NCBI RefSeq assembly: GCF_012650175.1
Contig: NZ_JAAILI010000079.1
Location: 148,345-212,344 of the forward strand
Length of the DNA: 64,000 nt
Direction: 5' to 3'
Origin: Sphingomonas sp. S2M10
GTDB taxonomy: Bacteria; Pseudomonadota; Alphaproteobacteria; Sphingomonadales; Sphingomonadaceae
A program made the position numbers and the translations under genes. Every line of letters begins with the position of its first letter. The first letter of the stretch is position 1. This document shows positions 33,541 through 42,589 of this stretch, piece by piece. Below the pieces are notes generated by a model. That model was given only the letters and a program-made list of their open reading frames with translations, had not been told where the DNA came from and searched no databases.

Positions 33541-35100
33541 ATGTTCCGCCGTCCGCTGCTCGCTTCGCTCCTTCTCGGCATTGCCTCCGCCACCGGCTTC
33601 GCGCCGCTGGAATGGTGGCCGCTGACCCTGCTCTGCTTCGCCGGGCTGTTCGCGCTGAGTCACGCCGCGCCGACCCTGCGCAGTGCGGTGCTCCGCGCCT
33701 GGCTGTTCGGGCTCGGCCATTTCACCCTGGGCGACAACTGGATCCAGCATGCGTTCGACTTCCAGGACAAGATGCCGCCCGCGCTCGGCTATGCCGCCGT
33801 CGTGTTGCTGGCGCTGTACCTCGCCGCCTATCCGGCGCTGGCGATGGGCGCGGCCTGGGCCTTTGCGCGCAAGGTGAAGCCGAGGTCCGGCTGGGTCGAG
33901 CCCGACCTCGGCTATGTCCTCGCCGGCGCGGCCGCCTGGATCGTCACCGAATGGCTGCGCGGGGTGGCGTTCACCGGCTATCCGTGGAACCCGCTGGGCG
34001 TGATCTGGGTACCGGTGCCGGGGGTGCGCAACCTCGCGACGCTGATCGGCACCTATGCGCTGTCCGGCGTGACGATCGCGGTCGCCGGCAGCCTCTACCT
34101 CGCCTTCCAGCGCCAGTATCGCCCGCTGCTCGTCGCGGTCGTGGCGCTGCTCGCGCTCAATATCGCCTGGTCGGATCGCTGCGACCGGATCCGCTGCATC
34201 AGCACCGCCAGTGGCAAGGAAGTGGTGATCGTCCAGCCCAATATCGGCCAGGACGCGGTCGGCCGCCCGGACTATGCCGAATACCTCCTCAACCGGATGA
34301 TCGCGCTCACCGGCAGGCCCGGCGCGCTGCCCCGCCTCGTCGTCTGGCCCGAGGGCATGGTCGATTACTTCGTCGAGGACGGGTATCCGGTGCAATGGTA
34401 CCGCCAGGACCCGCGCATGGTCCGCGCCCGCATCGGCGCGGTACTGGGTCCCTGGGACCGGGCGCTGATCGGCGGCAACGCGCTCGAGTTCGGCCGCGAC
34501 AACCAGCTGCAGGGCGCCGGCAACTCGGTCTGGGCGCTGGGGCCCGACGGCATGCTGGGCGGCCGCTACGACAAGGCGCATCTGGTGCCCTACGGCGAAT
34601 ATCTCCCGATGCGCACGCTGCTCGCTCCGCTCGGCCTCGCCCGGCTGGTGATGGGCGATGTCGACTTCCTGCCCGGCCCCGGCCCGCGCGCGATCGCCGT
34701 GCCCGGCTTCGGCAATGCCGGCATCCAGATCTGCTACGAGATCATCTTCTCCGGACAGGTCGTGGACCAGGCCCACCGCCCCGACTTCCTGTTCAACCCC
34801 TCGAACGACGCCTGGTTCGGCAGCTGGGGCCCGCCGCAGCACCTCGCCCAGGCGCGGCTGCGCGCCATCGAGGAGGGCCTGCCCATCCTCCGCTCCACCC
34901 CCACCGGCATCTCGGCGCTGATCGACGGGCATGGTCGGCTGCTCGGCACGATCCCGCCAGGCGAAGCCGGCGCGATCCGCCTTCCCCTTCCCCGCCCGCT
35001 GCCGCCGACACTGTTTGCGCAAGTCGGCAACTGGATGGTGCTGCTGGTCGCGGCGCTTACGGGCTTGTTCGCGATTGCCAATCGGCGCTTCGCCCGTTAG
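33541..35100 (+). CDS. lnt: Apolipoprotein N-acyltransferase
   Basis: A 519-residue inner-membrane protein with an N-terminal helical bundle, a nitrilase domain (about 225-480) and a last helix (WMVLLVAALTGLFAIANRR). The catalytic triad is intact: E271 (VVWPEGM), K345 (YDKAHLVPYGEY) and C398 (GIQICYE). It adds the third acyl chain to lipoproteins, after Lgt (also in this window). It begins 50 bp after the REP pair and is followed by metK. Confidence 0.96.
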   Translation: MFRRPLLASLLLGIASATGFAPLEWWPLTLLCFAGLFALSHAAPTLRSAVLRAWLFGLGHFTLGDNWIQHAFDFQDKMPPALGYAAVVLLALYLAAYPALAMGAAWAFARKVKPRSGWVEPDLGYVLAGAAAWIVTEWLRGVAFTGYPWNPLGVIWVPVPGVRNLATLIGTYALSGVTIAVAGSLYLAFQRQYRPLLVAVVALLALNIAWSDRCDRIRCISTASGKEVVIVQPNIGQDAVGRPDYAEYLLNRMIALTGRPGALPRLVVWPEGMVDYFVEDGYPVQWYRQDPRMVRARIGAVLGPWDRALIGGNALEFGRDNQLQGAGNSVWALGPDGMLGGRYDKAHLVPYGEYLPMRTLLAPLGLARLVMGDVDFLPGPGPRAIAVPGFGNAGIQICYEIIFSGQVVDQAHRPDFLFNPSNDAWFGSWGPPQHLAQARLRAIEEGLPILRSTPTGISALIDGHGRLLGTIPPGEAGAIRLPLPRPLPPTLFAQVGNWMVLLVAALTGLFAIANRRFAR

Positions 35101-35107
35101 GGAACAG

Positions 35108-35127
35108 ATATAAGGAAAGCTTTATAT
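35108..35127 (+). promoter_or_regulatory. Inverted repeat upstream of metK (candidate SahR-type operator)
   Basis: ATATAAGGAAAGCTTTATAT has 6 bp perfect outer arms (ATATAA/TTATAT) with partial inner symmetry, 47 bp before the metK start. It is strikingly AT-rich for this genome. SahR-type ArsR regulators control metK in several proteobacteria through AT-rich palindromes; the identity here is inference. Confidence 0.5.
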
Positions 35128-35173
35128 GGGCATGGCAACGGCCCGGCGATCCTTCCCAACCTGAGGAATTTAC

Positions 35174-36385
<1,212 letters not shown>

Positions 36386-36413
36386 TCGATCGTTCCGATC
36401 CGAAGACGACAAG

Positions 36414-36445
36414 GCCCCGCCGGCACCCGCCGCGCGGGGCTTTTT
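36414..36445 (+). terminator. Intrinsic terminator of metK
   Basis: A GCCCCGC/GCGGGGC stem is followed by TTTTT, 28 bp past the metK stop. Confidence 0.88.
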
Positions 36446-36532
36446 CATATGTGCGGCGCACGTTCGTTTCACCGCCGGCCTATAAGATTCCTTGGGCCCG
36501 CATGGTTAACGCGGGCAGTGGAGGAAGTACGA

Positions 36533-37288
36533 ATGGTTCTCGACGCGGAGGACTGGCAGCCCGCACCCGAAGCCGGGCTGCACCTCGCTTTCCGGCCGGT
36601 GCACGACGTCATCACCGGCCGCGTCTATGCCTATGAAGCATTGCTGCGCGGCCCCGACGGCGAGGAGGGTGACGAGATCCTCGCCCAGATCCCGCCCGGC
36701 CGCCACGCCGAGCTGGACCGGCGCATCGCCGCCGCCGCCGTCTACCGCGCGATGGACGCGGGGCTCGGCACCATGCCCGCGCGACTGCTGATTCCGATCC
36801 TGGCGCCGACCGCGGCGCCCGCCGGCGCCTCGCTCGCCGCGGCGACCGAAGCCGGTCGCCGCACCGGGCTGGTGCCCGAACGCATGATCTTCGGCATCCA
36901 CGATTTTGCCGACGTTCCCGGCCAGCATCTCGCCGATCTGGTGGACGGCCATCGCCGCGCCGGCAGCCTCAGCGCCTTTGTCGGCCTCAGCCACGATCCG
37001 ATCGGCTTCACGCCCTGCGTGCGCTATCGCCCGGAGATGGTGCGGCTCGAACCCGAGCTGGTCCACGGCATCGACTCGAGCTGGTCGCGCCGGCTGATGC
37101 TGGAGGAGCTTGCCCCCCGTCTCCGCGACCTCGGCATCCGCGTGATTGCCGATGGCGTGGAGCGCGAGCCGGTGCTCCAGCGGCTGCGCAGCTTCGGGAT
37201 CTTCCACGTCCAGGGTGCGATGGTGGCCCCGCCGCTTCCCGGCGCGCTGCCGCCGACGCGGATCGTCCGGTCCGCAGCGGCCGCCTGA
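36533..37288 (+). CDS. Degenerate EAL-domain protein 1 (predicted inactive)
   Basis: A 251-residue single EAL-type domain. The ATG at 36533 has GAGGAAG upstream. The EAL motif is kept (E35 A36 L37 in YEALLRG), but other metal and catalytic residues of c-di-GMP phosphodiesterases are lost: the Asn site reads IPILAP, the DDFG loop reads SHDPIG, the Lys is Arg171, and AEGVE reads ADGVE. It is more likely a c-di-GMP receptor or protein-interaction domain than an enzyme. It is the first of three tandem paralogues. Confidence 0.8.
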   Translation: MVLDAEDWQPAPEAGLHLAFRPVHDVITGRVYAYEALLRGPDGEEGDEILAQIPPGRHAELDRRIAAAAVYRAMDAGLGTMPARLLIPILAPTAAPAGASLAAATEAGRRTGLVPERMIFGIHDFADVPGQHLADLVDGHRRAGSLSAFVGLSHDPIGFTPCVRYRPEMVRLEPELVHGIDSSWSRRLMLEELAPRLRDLGIRVIADGVEREPVLQRLRSFGIFHVQGAMVAPPLPGALPPTRIVRSAAAA

Positions 37289-37300
37289 CCATGGGGTTAG

Positions 37301-37326
37301 CCCGAGCGTCACCGTCAACGCTCGGG
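37301..37326. other. Hairpin between EAL genes 1 and 2
   Basis: CCCGAGCG (37301-37308) and CGCTCGGG (37319-37326) form a perfect 8 bp stem with a 10-base loop and no T-run. It could attenuate or stabilise the transcript in the 90 bp gap between the first two EAL genes. Confidence 0.45.
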
Positions 37327-37378
37327 TAATCACTTCCGCCTACCGTTCGAGCAAGGGGATCCAGCTTGGAGATGCCCC

Positions 37379-38140
37379 GTGCTCGACCAAATCGCTTCCG
37401 CCCCCCGACAGGAACCCGTGCCGCGGGACTGGTTCGCGATGGCGTTCCAGCCGGTCGTCAACACCTCCACCCTCATCGTCACCGCCTATGAGGCGACCTT
37501 CCGCGGCCCCGCGGGCGAAAGCCCCGCCGCGTTCGTGGATACGCTGCCGGAGGACAAGCGCGCCACCTTCGACCTGCGCTGCCGCGTCGCCGCGATCGAG
37601 CAGGCGATGGCGCTGGGCATCACCGAACGCCACACCCGGCTCGCGATCAAGGTGATGCCGCGCTACATCACCGATCCGCAAGCCGACGCCGATCGCATGC
37701 TGCGCATCGTCCGCCGACTCGGCTTTCCGGCACGCGAGCTGGTGTTCGAGTTCAGCGACCGCGACCATCTCGAGAGCGACAAGATGCTCGGGCTGATGAA
37801 GGCCTATCGCAAGCTCGGCTTCCTGATCGCGTTCGACGATTTCGGCGTCGGCGACATGGGGCTGGATCTGGTCGCCGCCTTCACCCCGGACACGCTGAAG
37901 CTCGCCCCCGAACTGGTGCACAGCCTGTGCAGCAGCTGGGCCAAGCGCATCGTCGTCGAGCGGGTCGCCGAAATTGCCAAGAAGGGCCGCATCCGGCTGA
38001 TCGCGGAGGGCGTTTCGACGCGGGCCGAGCATGACCGGCTGCGGTCTTTGGACGTGATGCTGATGCAGGGCGATCTCATTGCGCCCGCGCAAGTCGGCGC
38101 CCTGCCCGCCCCGGCCTTGCGGCTGACCGCCGCGGCGTGA
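37379..38140 (+). CDS. EAL-domain protein 2 (mostly conserved)
   Basis: A 253-residue single EAL domain. GTG start at 37379 with GGAG 8 bp upstream. The catalytic set is nearly complete: E38 (YEATFRG), E124 (VFEFSD), D153-D154 (FDDFGVGD), K174 (DTLKLAPEL) and E210 (AEGV). The conserved metal-ligand Asn is K91 and the final Glu of AEGVE is replaced. It could be a weak phosphodiesterase or a c-di-GMP sensor. No GGDEF, PAS or BLUF domain is attached. It is the best preserved of the three paralogues. Confidence 0.85.
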   Translation: MLDQIASAPRQEPVPRDWFAMAFQPVVNTSTLIVTAYEATFRGPAGESPAAFVDTLPEDKRATFDLRCRVAAIEQAMALGITERHTRLAIKVMPRYITDPQADADRMLRIVRRLGFPARELVFEFSDRDHLESDKMLGLMKAYRKLGFLIAFDDFGVGDMGLDLVAAFTPDTLKLAPELVHSLCSSWAKRIVVERVAEIAKKGRIRLIAEGVSTRAEHDRLRSLDVMLMQGDLIAPAQVGALPAPALRLTAAA

Positions 38141-38294
38141 CGGCGAATCGCCGAATCGTCCGCAGGTCCGAAAGGCAAGCTTCGTAGAATCCCCAATCGG
38201 TTGAATCCGCTGCGGCGACGCACGGAATGGGACCATCCGGCCGGATTGGGTACCCAGACTTCAGGTTCACAAGAATCGCGTAGAGGAGCACCCC

Positions 38295-39035
38295 ATGGCC
38301 ACCATGATGGATCTTCGGATCGACCTGCAGCCGATCACGGCCCAAGGCACCGCCGAACCGTTCGCCTGGCACGCCGGCATCCACGCCCGCCCTCACGTTT
38401 TTCACACCGTCGACGCCATCCTGCCGCGCGAAGATCGCGCCGAACTGGAAGCCGCCCGCCTCGATCGCGCCTTTGCCGCGGCGGCGGAGGCCGGACTGGT
38501 TGCCGCCGGCACGCTGCTGGTGGTGCCCGTGCAGCTCCGCGCCGCCGCGCCGGATCGCCTGCTCACCCACCTCTTCCGCGCCGCGCTTCGCCACCGCTTC
38601 CCGCTCGACCGCGTCGTCGTCGAGATCAGCGCCGACGAATCGGCCGATCGCGACGACGCCGCCGCGATGATCCACGCCTGCACCGATCGCGGCATGCTGA
38701 TCGGCTTCAGCGATTTCGCCGCCGGGCCGCTGGCGCTGGGCCTGCTCGCGCACTGCTCGCCGCGCCTCATCCGCCTGGCACCGGCGCTCGCCCACCGCCT
38801 CGATGCTGCCCCGGCGCGCGCCCGCCTGGTCGAAGGCGTGCTGCGCCTCGCGCGTGGCATGGGCGTCACCGTGATCGCCCCGGCGCCCACCGAGGACGCC
38901 GAACAGCGCGCCGCTGCCGCCGCCGGCCTCCGCCATTTCCAGGGCGAGCTGCGCGTCGAACGCCGCGTCCGCCGCTACACGCGCCCCATGCGTCCCTGGG
39001 GCATGCCTGGTACCGGGATGCGCATCGCGGCCTGA
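38295..39035 (+). CDS. Highly degenerate EAL-like protein 3
   Basis: A 246-residue protein recognisable as EAL-type by position and residual motifs: E110 (VVVEIS), S139-D140-F141 for DDF, and IRLAP for the Lys strand (Arg160). The EAL motif itself reads WHAGIHAR and AEGVE is gone, so catalysis is not expected. Ala/Arg/Asp-rich composition. GGAG precedes the ATG. It is the most diverged of the tandem set, 50 bp before trmB. Confidence 0.7.
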   Translation: MATMMDLRIDLQPITAQGTAEPFAWHAGIHARPHVFHTVDAILPREDRAELEAARLDRAFAAAAEAGLVAAGTLLVVPVQLRAAAPDRLLTHLFRAALRHRFPLDRVVVEISADESADRDDAAAMIHACTDRGMLIGFSDFAAGPLALGLLAHCSPRLIRLAPALAHRLDAAPARARLVEGVLRLARGMGVTVIAPAPTEDAEQRAAAAAGLRHFQGELRVERRVRRYTRPMRPWGMPGTGMRIAA

Positions 39036-39085
39036 GTTAACGCGGATTTGCCAGCAAGCGGCGGCGCGACTATGCGCTGCCCCCC

Positions 39086-39766
39086 ATGGCCGATCCCATC
39101 ACTCTTCGTCGTCTCTATGGCCGCCGCCAGGGCCACAAGCTCCGCCAGGGCCAGTCCGCGCTCGTCGAGGAGCTGCTGCCGCAGGTGAGCGTGCCCGGTG
39201 CCGGCCCGCTCGATGCGCGAGCGCTGTTCGGCGACGATCGCCCGCTCGAATTCGAGATCGGCTTCGGCGGCGGCGAGCATCTCGCCGGCCAGGCCGCGAT
39301 GCGCCCCGATCACGGCTTCATCGGCTGCGAACCCTTTCTCAACGGCGTGGTCGGCGCCCTGAACCACGTTCGCGATGGCGCGCTGGCCAATGTCCGCCTG
39401 CACATGGGCGACGCTTTGGAGGTGATGGAGCGACTGCCCGATGCCAGCCTGTCGCGCGTCTATCTGCTCCACCCCGATCCCTGGCCCAAGGCGCGCCACG
39501 CCAAGCGCCGCATGGTCAACCATGGCCCGCTCGACCTGATCGCCGCCAAGCTCAAGCCCGGCAGCGAGTTCCGCCTCGGCACCGACGATCCCACTTATTG
39601 CCGCTGGGCGATGATGGTGCTCGGCCAGCGCACGGATTTCGTCTGGCAGGCGCAACGCGCGCAGGATTTCCTCACCCGCCCCGCCGACTGGCCCGAGACC
39701 CGCTACGAGCGCAAGGCGCGTCGTCAGGGGCATGAGGTCTGGTACTTCCGCTATGTCCGCATCTGA
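39086..39766 (+). CDS. trmB: tRNA (guanine46-N7)-methyltransferase
   Basis: A 226-residue class I methyltransferase. SAM motif EIGFGGGEHL, LLHPDPWPKARHAKRRMV (the TrmB signature) and FRLGTDDPTYCRWAMMV are clear. It makes m7G46 in tRNA. In many alphaproteobacteria it follows metK directly; here three EAL genes separate them. The Nudix gene overlaps its 3' end by 14 bp. Confidence 0.95.
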   Translation: MADPITLRRLYGRRQGHKLRQGQSALVEELLPQVSVPGAGPLDARALFGDDRPLEFEIGFGGGEHLAGQAAMRPDHGFIGCEPFLNGVVGALNHVRDGALANVRLHMGDALEVMERLPDASLSRVYLLHPDPWPKARHAKRRMVNHGPLDLIAAKLKPGSEFRLGTDDPTYCRWAMMVLGQRTDFVWQAQRAQDFLTRPADWPETRYERKARRQGHEVWYFRYVRI

Positions 39767-40346
39767 GCCGCGCCACCGCATCGAAAGCGTCGACACCGCC
39801 TATCAGGGGTGGGGACGGCTGCTGCTGGCGACACTGCGGACTCCCGACGGCAGCCGGATCACGCGGCAGATCGAAGATCATGGCGATGCCGTGGGCGTGC
39901 TGCCCTATGATGCGGCGCGCGGCACGGTGCTGCTCGTCAGCCAGTCGCGCCCGCCGCTGATCTTCCGTGGCGAGGCCGAATCGGTCTTCGAAGTACTCGC
40001 CGGCCGCATCGATCCCGGCGAAGCGGCCGAAGCGAGCGCCCGCCGCGAGGCGGAGGAGGAATGCGGCGTCGCGCTGGGCACGCTCGCGCTCGTCGGCCAT
40101 TTCTTCGCGATGCCCGCGGTTTCCACCGAGCGGCTGAGCCTGTACCTCGCGGCCTACAGCGTCGCCGATCGCACCGGTGCCGGCGGCGGCATCGCGGGCG
40201 ATCACGAGGATATCGAGGTGATCGAGATGCGGCTCGACGACCTGTGGGCGATGGGCATGTCCGCGCTGGCCGACATGAAGACGGCGCTCCTCGTCCTCGC
40301 GCTGCGCGAGCGGCTTGCCGCTCAGGCCTGGCCGCCCGCCGGCTGA
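39753..40346 (+). CDS. Nudix hydrolase, ADP-ribose pyrophosphatase-like
   Basis: A 197-residue protein with a full Nudix box from GRIDPGEAAEASARREAEEE to CGV (Gx5Ex7REUxEExGU). The layout, including VGHFFAMPAVSTERLSLYLA after the box, resembles NudF-type ADP-ribose or GDP-mannose pyrophosphatases. Start ATG at 39753 lies inside trmB. The 3' end overlaps the convergent GNAT gene by 25 bp. Confidence 0.88.
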   Translation: MSASEPRHRIESVDTAYQGWGRLLLATLRTPDGSRITRQIEDHGDAVGVLPYDAARGTVLLVSQSRPPLIFRGEAESVFEVLAGRIDPGEAAEASARREAEEECGVALGTLALVGHFFAMPAVSTERLSLYLAAYSVADRTGAGGGIAGDHEDIEVIEMRLDDLWAMGMSALADMKTALLVLALRERLAAQAWPPAG

Positions 40347-41353
40347 CCGCTGCGGCGCCAGCGCGCGGCGAGCAGCTGCGCAACAAGCGCCGACGGCCCC
40401 GGCCGCACCAGGATCCAGTCGCGGAGCGCTGCGCCGCGCCGCGCGCCCAGCGCCTGCTTGTAGCCGCTGTCGCCTGCCCCCCAGTCGATGTTGGTCACAC
40501 CCCGCGCCAGCCCGCGGGCGAAGTCGCGATAGGCGAGCAGCCGGCCGGGCGAATGCCGCGCGATCGCCGGATCATAGCTGTTGGCGATCACATGGGACCG
40601 CGCGCCCGCCGTCAGCCGGAAAGCGAAGGCCATCGCCCGCCCGTCGATCCGCAACACCGCCGCCTCGAACATCGCTGCCAGCGCCGGGTCGCGCGCCGCC
40701 GCGCGCCAGAAGGCGCCGTGTCCGTCCGCGGTGAACTTCGCGTCGCTGCCGTCGGTGCGGGTGCCGATCCAGCTGCGCCGCTCGACATCGGCGAGCTCGT
40801 CGAACGGCGGCGCCCCCCATTGCCAATCGAGCCGGCCCAGCCTGGCGATCTGCTTCTCGAAATAGCGGTTCTTCCGCAGGGTCGCGCCGCTCGGCCATTG
40901 GGCCGCCGCCAGCGCCCCCAGGTCGAGCTCGAACGAATCGCCGATGTGCCGGTCGAGCAGCGTCCAGCCCTTCGCCCTTGCCGCCGCCATCAGCCAGTCG
41001 AGCGCCGGATCGCCGTCCTGCACCGGCCCGATCCGCAACGCGCGCACCTGCCGAGCCAGCGCGCCGAGCAGCGCATCCGCCGCCGTTGCGCTCGCCGCCT
41101 CGGCGACGGGAAAGCTGCGGAACGGCCAATAGCAGCCGGGGATCTCCGCCACGCCCAACCAGCGCGGCCCCTTGGCGACGAAGGGCAGCGCCGCCACGGG
41201 GATACCCGCCGCCTCCACGACCAGCGTCCGCGCGTTGCCGCCATAAGCCTGCAGGGCCGCGGCATACCAGGCGTGGCGGAGAAAACGATGACGTTCCGGG
41301 GCCCGCTCGGCCACCGCGTCCAACGCCTCCGACAGGCGCGGCGCACAGTGCAC
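40322..41353 (-). CDS. FemAB-like GNAT acetyltransferase
   Basis: About 343 residues of the Acetyltransf_6 type: RHAWYAAALQAYGG near the start, TLRKNRYFEKQIARLG centrally and NIDWGAGDSGYKQALGARR at the C-terminus. Such proteins often act in cell-surface polysaccharide or peptidoglycan modification. The GTG at 41353 is chosen because GAGG lies 6 bp upstream and the frame further upstream is an unrelated inverted repeat; GTG at 41359 is an alternative. Convergent overlap with the Nudix gene. Confidence 0.75.
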   Translation of the reverse strand: MHCAPRLSEALDAVAERAPERHRFLRHAWYAAALQAYGGNARTLVVEAAGIPVAALPFVAKGPRWLGVAEIPGCYWPFRSFPVAEAASATAADALLGALARQVRALRIGPVQDGDPALDWLMAAARAKGWTLLDRHIGDSFELDLGALAAAQWPSGATLRKNRYFEKQIARLGRLDWQWGAPPFDELADVERRSWIGTRTDGSDAKFTADGHGAFWRAAARDPALAAMFEAAVLRIDGRAMAFAFRLTAGARSHVIANSYDPAIARHSPGRLLAYRDFARGLARGVTNIDWGAGDSGYKQALGARRGAALRDWILVRPGPSALVAQLLAARWRRSGQPAGGQA

Positions 41354-41375
41354 CGACACCCTCGCCCCGCCCCGG

Positions 41376-41474
41376 CCGTCATCCTCGCAAAGGCGGGGAT
41401 CCATCGGCGGGAACGCCTCGGCACCTTCCCCCACCGGCCGGGCAAACAGACCTCCGCCTTTGCGGGCATGACGG
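41376..41474. repeat. Inverted repeat pair of REP-like element
   Basis: Copies at 41376-41402 and 41451-41474, in opposite orientation, share the core CGCAAAGGCGG and the end CCGTCAT. They are about 24 bp each with three mismatches, separated by 48 bp. The sequence type is frequent in sphingomonad genomes. The pair lies upstream of the FemAB-like gene. Confidence 0.75.
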
Positions 41475-41584
41475 TGGAGAGCGGGGACCGACGGCGCCAT
41501 TCGAGCGTCTTAGTCCCCACCCGTTACCATCCGGTGCAACCGTTGCTTGCACAGCGCGCACGACCCCCCGCATAAGGAGCATGC

Positions 41585-42040
41585 ATGGAAGGCCCTTATC
41601 TCTCCACCGTGTCGGACACGATCCAGGCAGCAATCGCACCGGTGTTCCTGCTCGCCGGCATCGGCGCGTTCCTGAACACGATGGTCGGTCGGCTCGCCCG
41701 CATCATTGATCGCGCGCGGGTGATCGAAGAGCTCCACCCCCGTTCCAGCGGGCCCGAGCATGACCGGCACGTGTGGGAACTGCGGATCATCGATCGCCGC
41801 ATCTCGGTGATCAACAACGCCATCTTCCTGTGCACCGCCAGCGCGCTCGCCATCTGCATGGTCGTCGCGCTGATGTTCGTGTCCCGGCTGGCCAACCTCC
41901 ATGTCGGCATCTGGGTGGCGGTGGCCTTCATCGTCTCGATGCTGCTGCTGATCGCGGGGCTGCTCTATTTCCTCGTCGAGGTGCGGATGTCGCTGAAGGC
42001 GATCCATGTCCGCAAGGAACTGCTCGAACTCGATTCGTGA
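41585..42040 (+). CDS. DUF2721 family membrane protein
   Basis: A 151-residue protein with three predicted helices: IQAAIAPVFLLAGIGAFLNTM (about 13-33), AIFLCTASALAICMVVALMF (79-98) and IWVAVAFIVSMLLLIAGLLYF (108-128). The polar loop RLARIIDRARVIEE and C-terminal EVRMSLKAIHVRKELLE are the DUF2721 pattern. The function is unknown. It is 63 bp upstream of purE on the same strand, possibly in the same transcript. Confidence 0.88.
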   Translation: MEGPYLSTVSDTIQAAIAPVFLLAGIGAFLNTMVGRLARIIDRARVIEELHPRSSGPEHDRHVWELRIIDRRISVINNAIFLCTASALAICMVVALMFVSRLANLHVGIWVAVAFIVSMLLLIAGLLYFLVEVRMSLKAIHVRKELLELDS

Positions 42041-42103
42041 CCCATTGCCCTGCGGCCGCCGCCTGACTAACACCCCCGCTTCCCTTTCACGGGCGGGCAG
42101 ACA

Positions 42104-42589
42104 ATGACGGACGCACCTCGTATCGGCATCATCATGGGCAGCACTTCCGATTGGGATACGATGCGGCACGCCGCGTCGATCCTCGAGGAACTGGGCGTCT
42201 CCCACGAGACCAGGGTCGTCTCCGCCCACCGCACCCCCCAGCGGCTGTACGACTATGCGACGAGCGCCGCGGAGCGCGGGCTCAAGGTGATCATCGCCGG
42301 GGCCGGCGGCGCGGCGCATCTGCCCGGCATGGCGGCGGCGATGACGCATCTGCCGGTGCTGGGCGTGCCGGTCGAATCCAAGACGATGAAGGGGCTCGAC
42401 AGCCTCTATTCGATCGTCCAGATGCCCGGCGGCATTCCCGTCGGCACGCTGGCGATCGGCAAGGCGGGCGCCAAGAACGCCGCCTTGCTCGGCGCCGCAA
42501 TCCTCGCCACGGCGGACGAAGCGCTGACCGAGCGGCTGATCGCCTGGCGCACCGCGCAGACCGAAAGCGTCGCGGAGGAACCGGCATGA
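42104..42589 (+). CDS. purE: N5-carboxyaminoimidazole ribonucleotide mutase
   Basis: A 161-residue class I PurE: IIMGSTSDWDTM, VVSAHRTPQRLYDYA with the catalytic His, AGAGGAAHLPGM and GVPVESKTMKGLDSL. It converts N5-CAIR to CAIR in purine synthesis. It overlaps purK by 4 bp. Confidence 0.97.
   Translation: MTDAPRIGIIMGSTSDWDTMRHAASILEELGVSHETRVVSAHRTPQRLYDYATSAAERGLKVIIAGAGGAAHLPGMAAAMTHLPVLGVPVESKTMKGLDSLYSIVQMPGGIPVGTLAIGKAGAKNAALLGAAILATADEALTERLIAWRTAQTESVAEEPA

Noticed and set aside
33301..35022. 573-codon minus frame opposite lnt
   Set aside because: Antisense shadow; the frame passes straight through the REP doublet.
35130..35170. SAM/SAH riboswitch upstream of metK
   Set aside because: Only short similarity (CAACGGC) to known SAM/SAH motifs and no convincing pseudoknot by eye; left as a possibility in the findings.
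41360..41500. Upstream extension of the FemAB-like gene
   Set aside because: The extension is made of a translated REP palindrome and lacks a ribosome-binding site, so the start was placed at GTG 41353.
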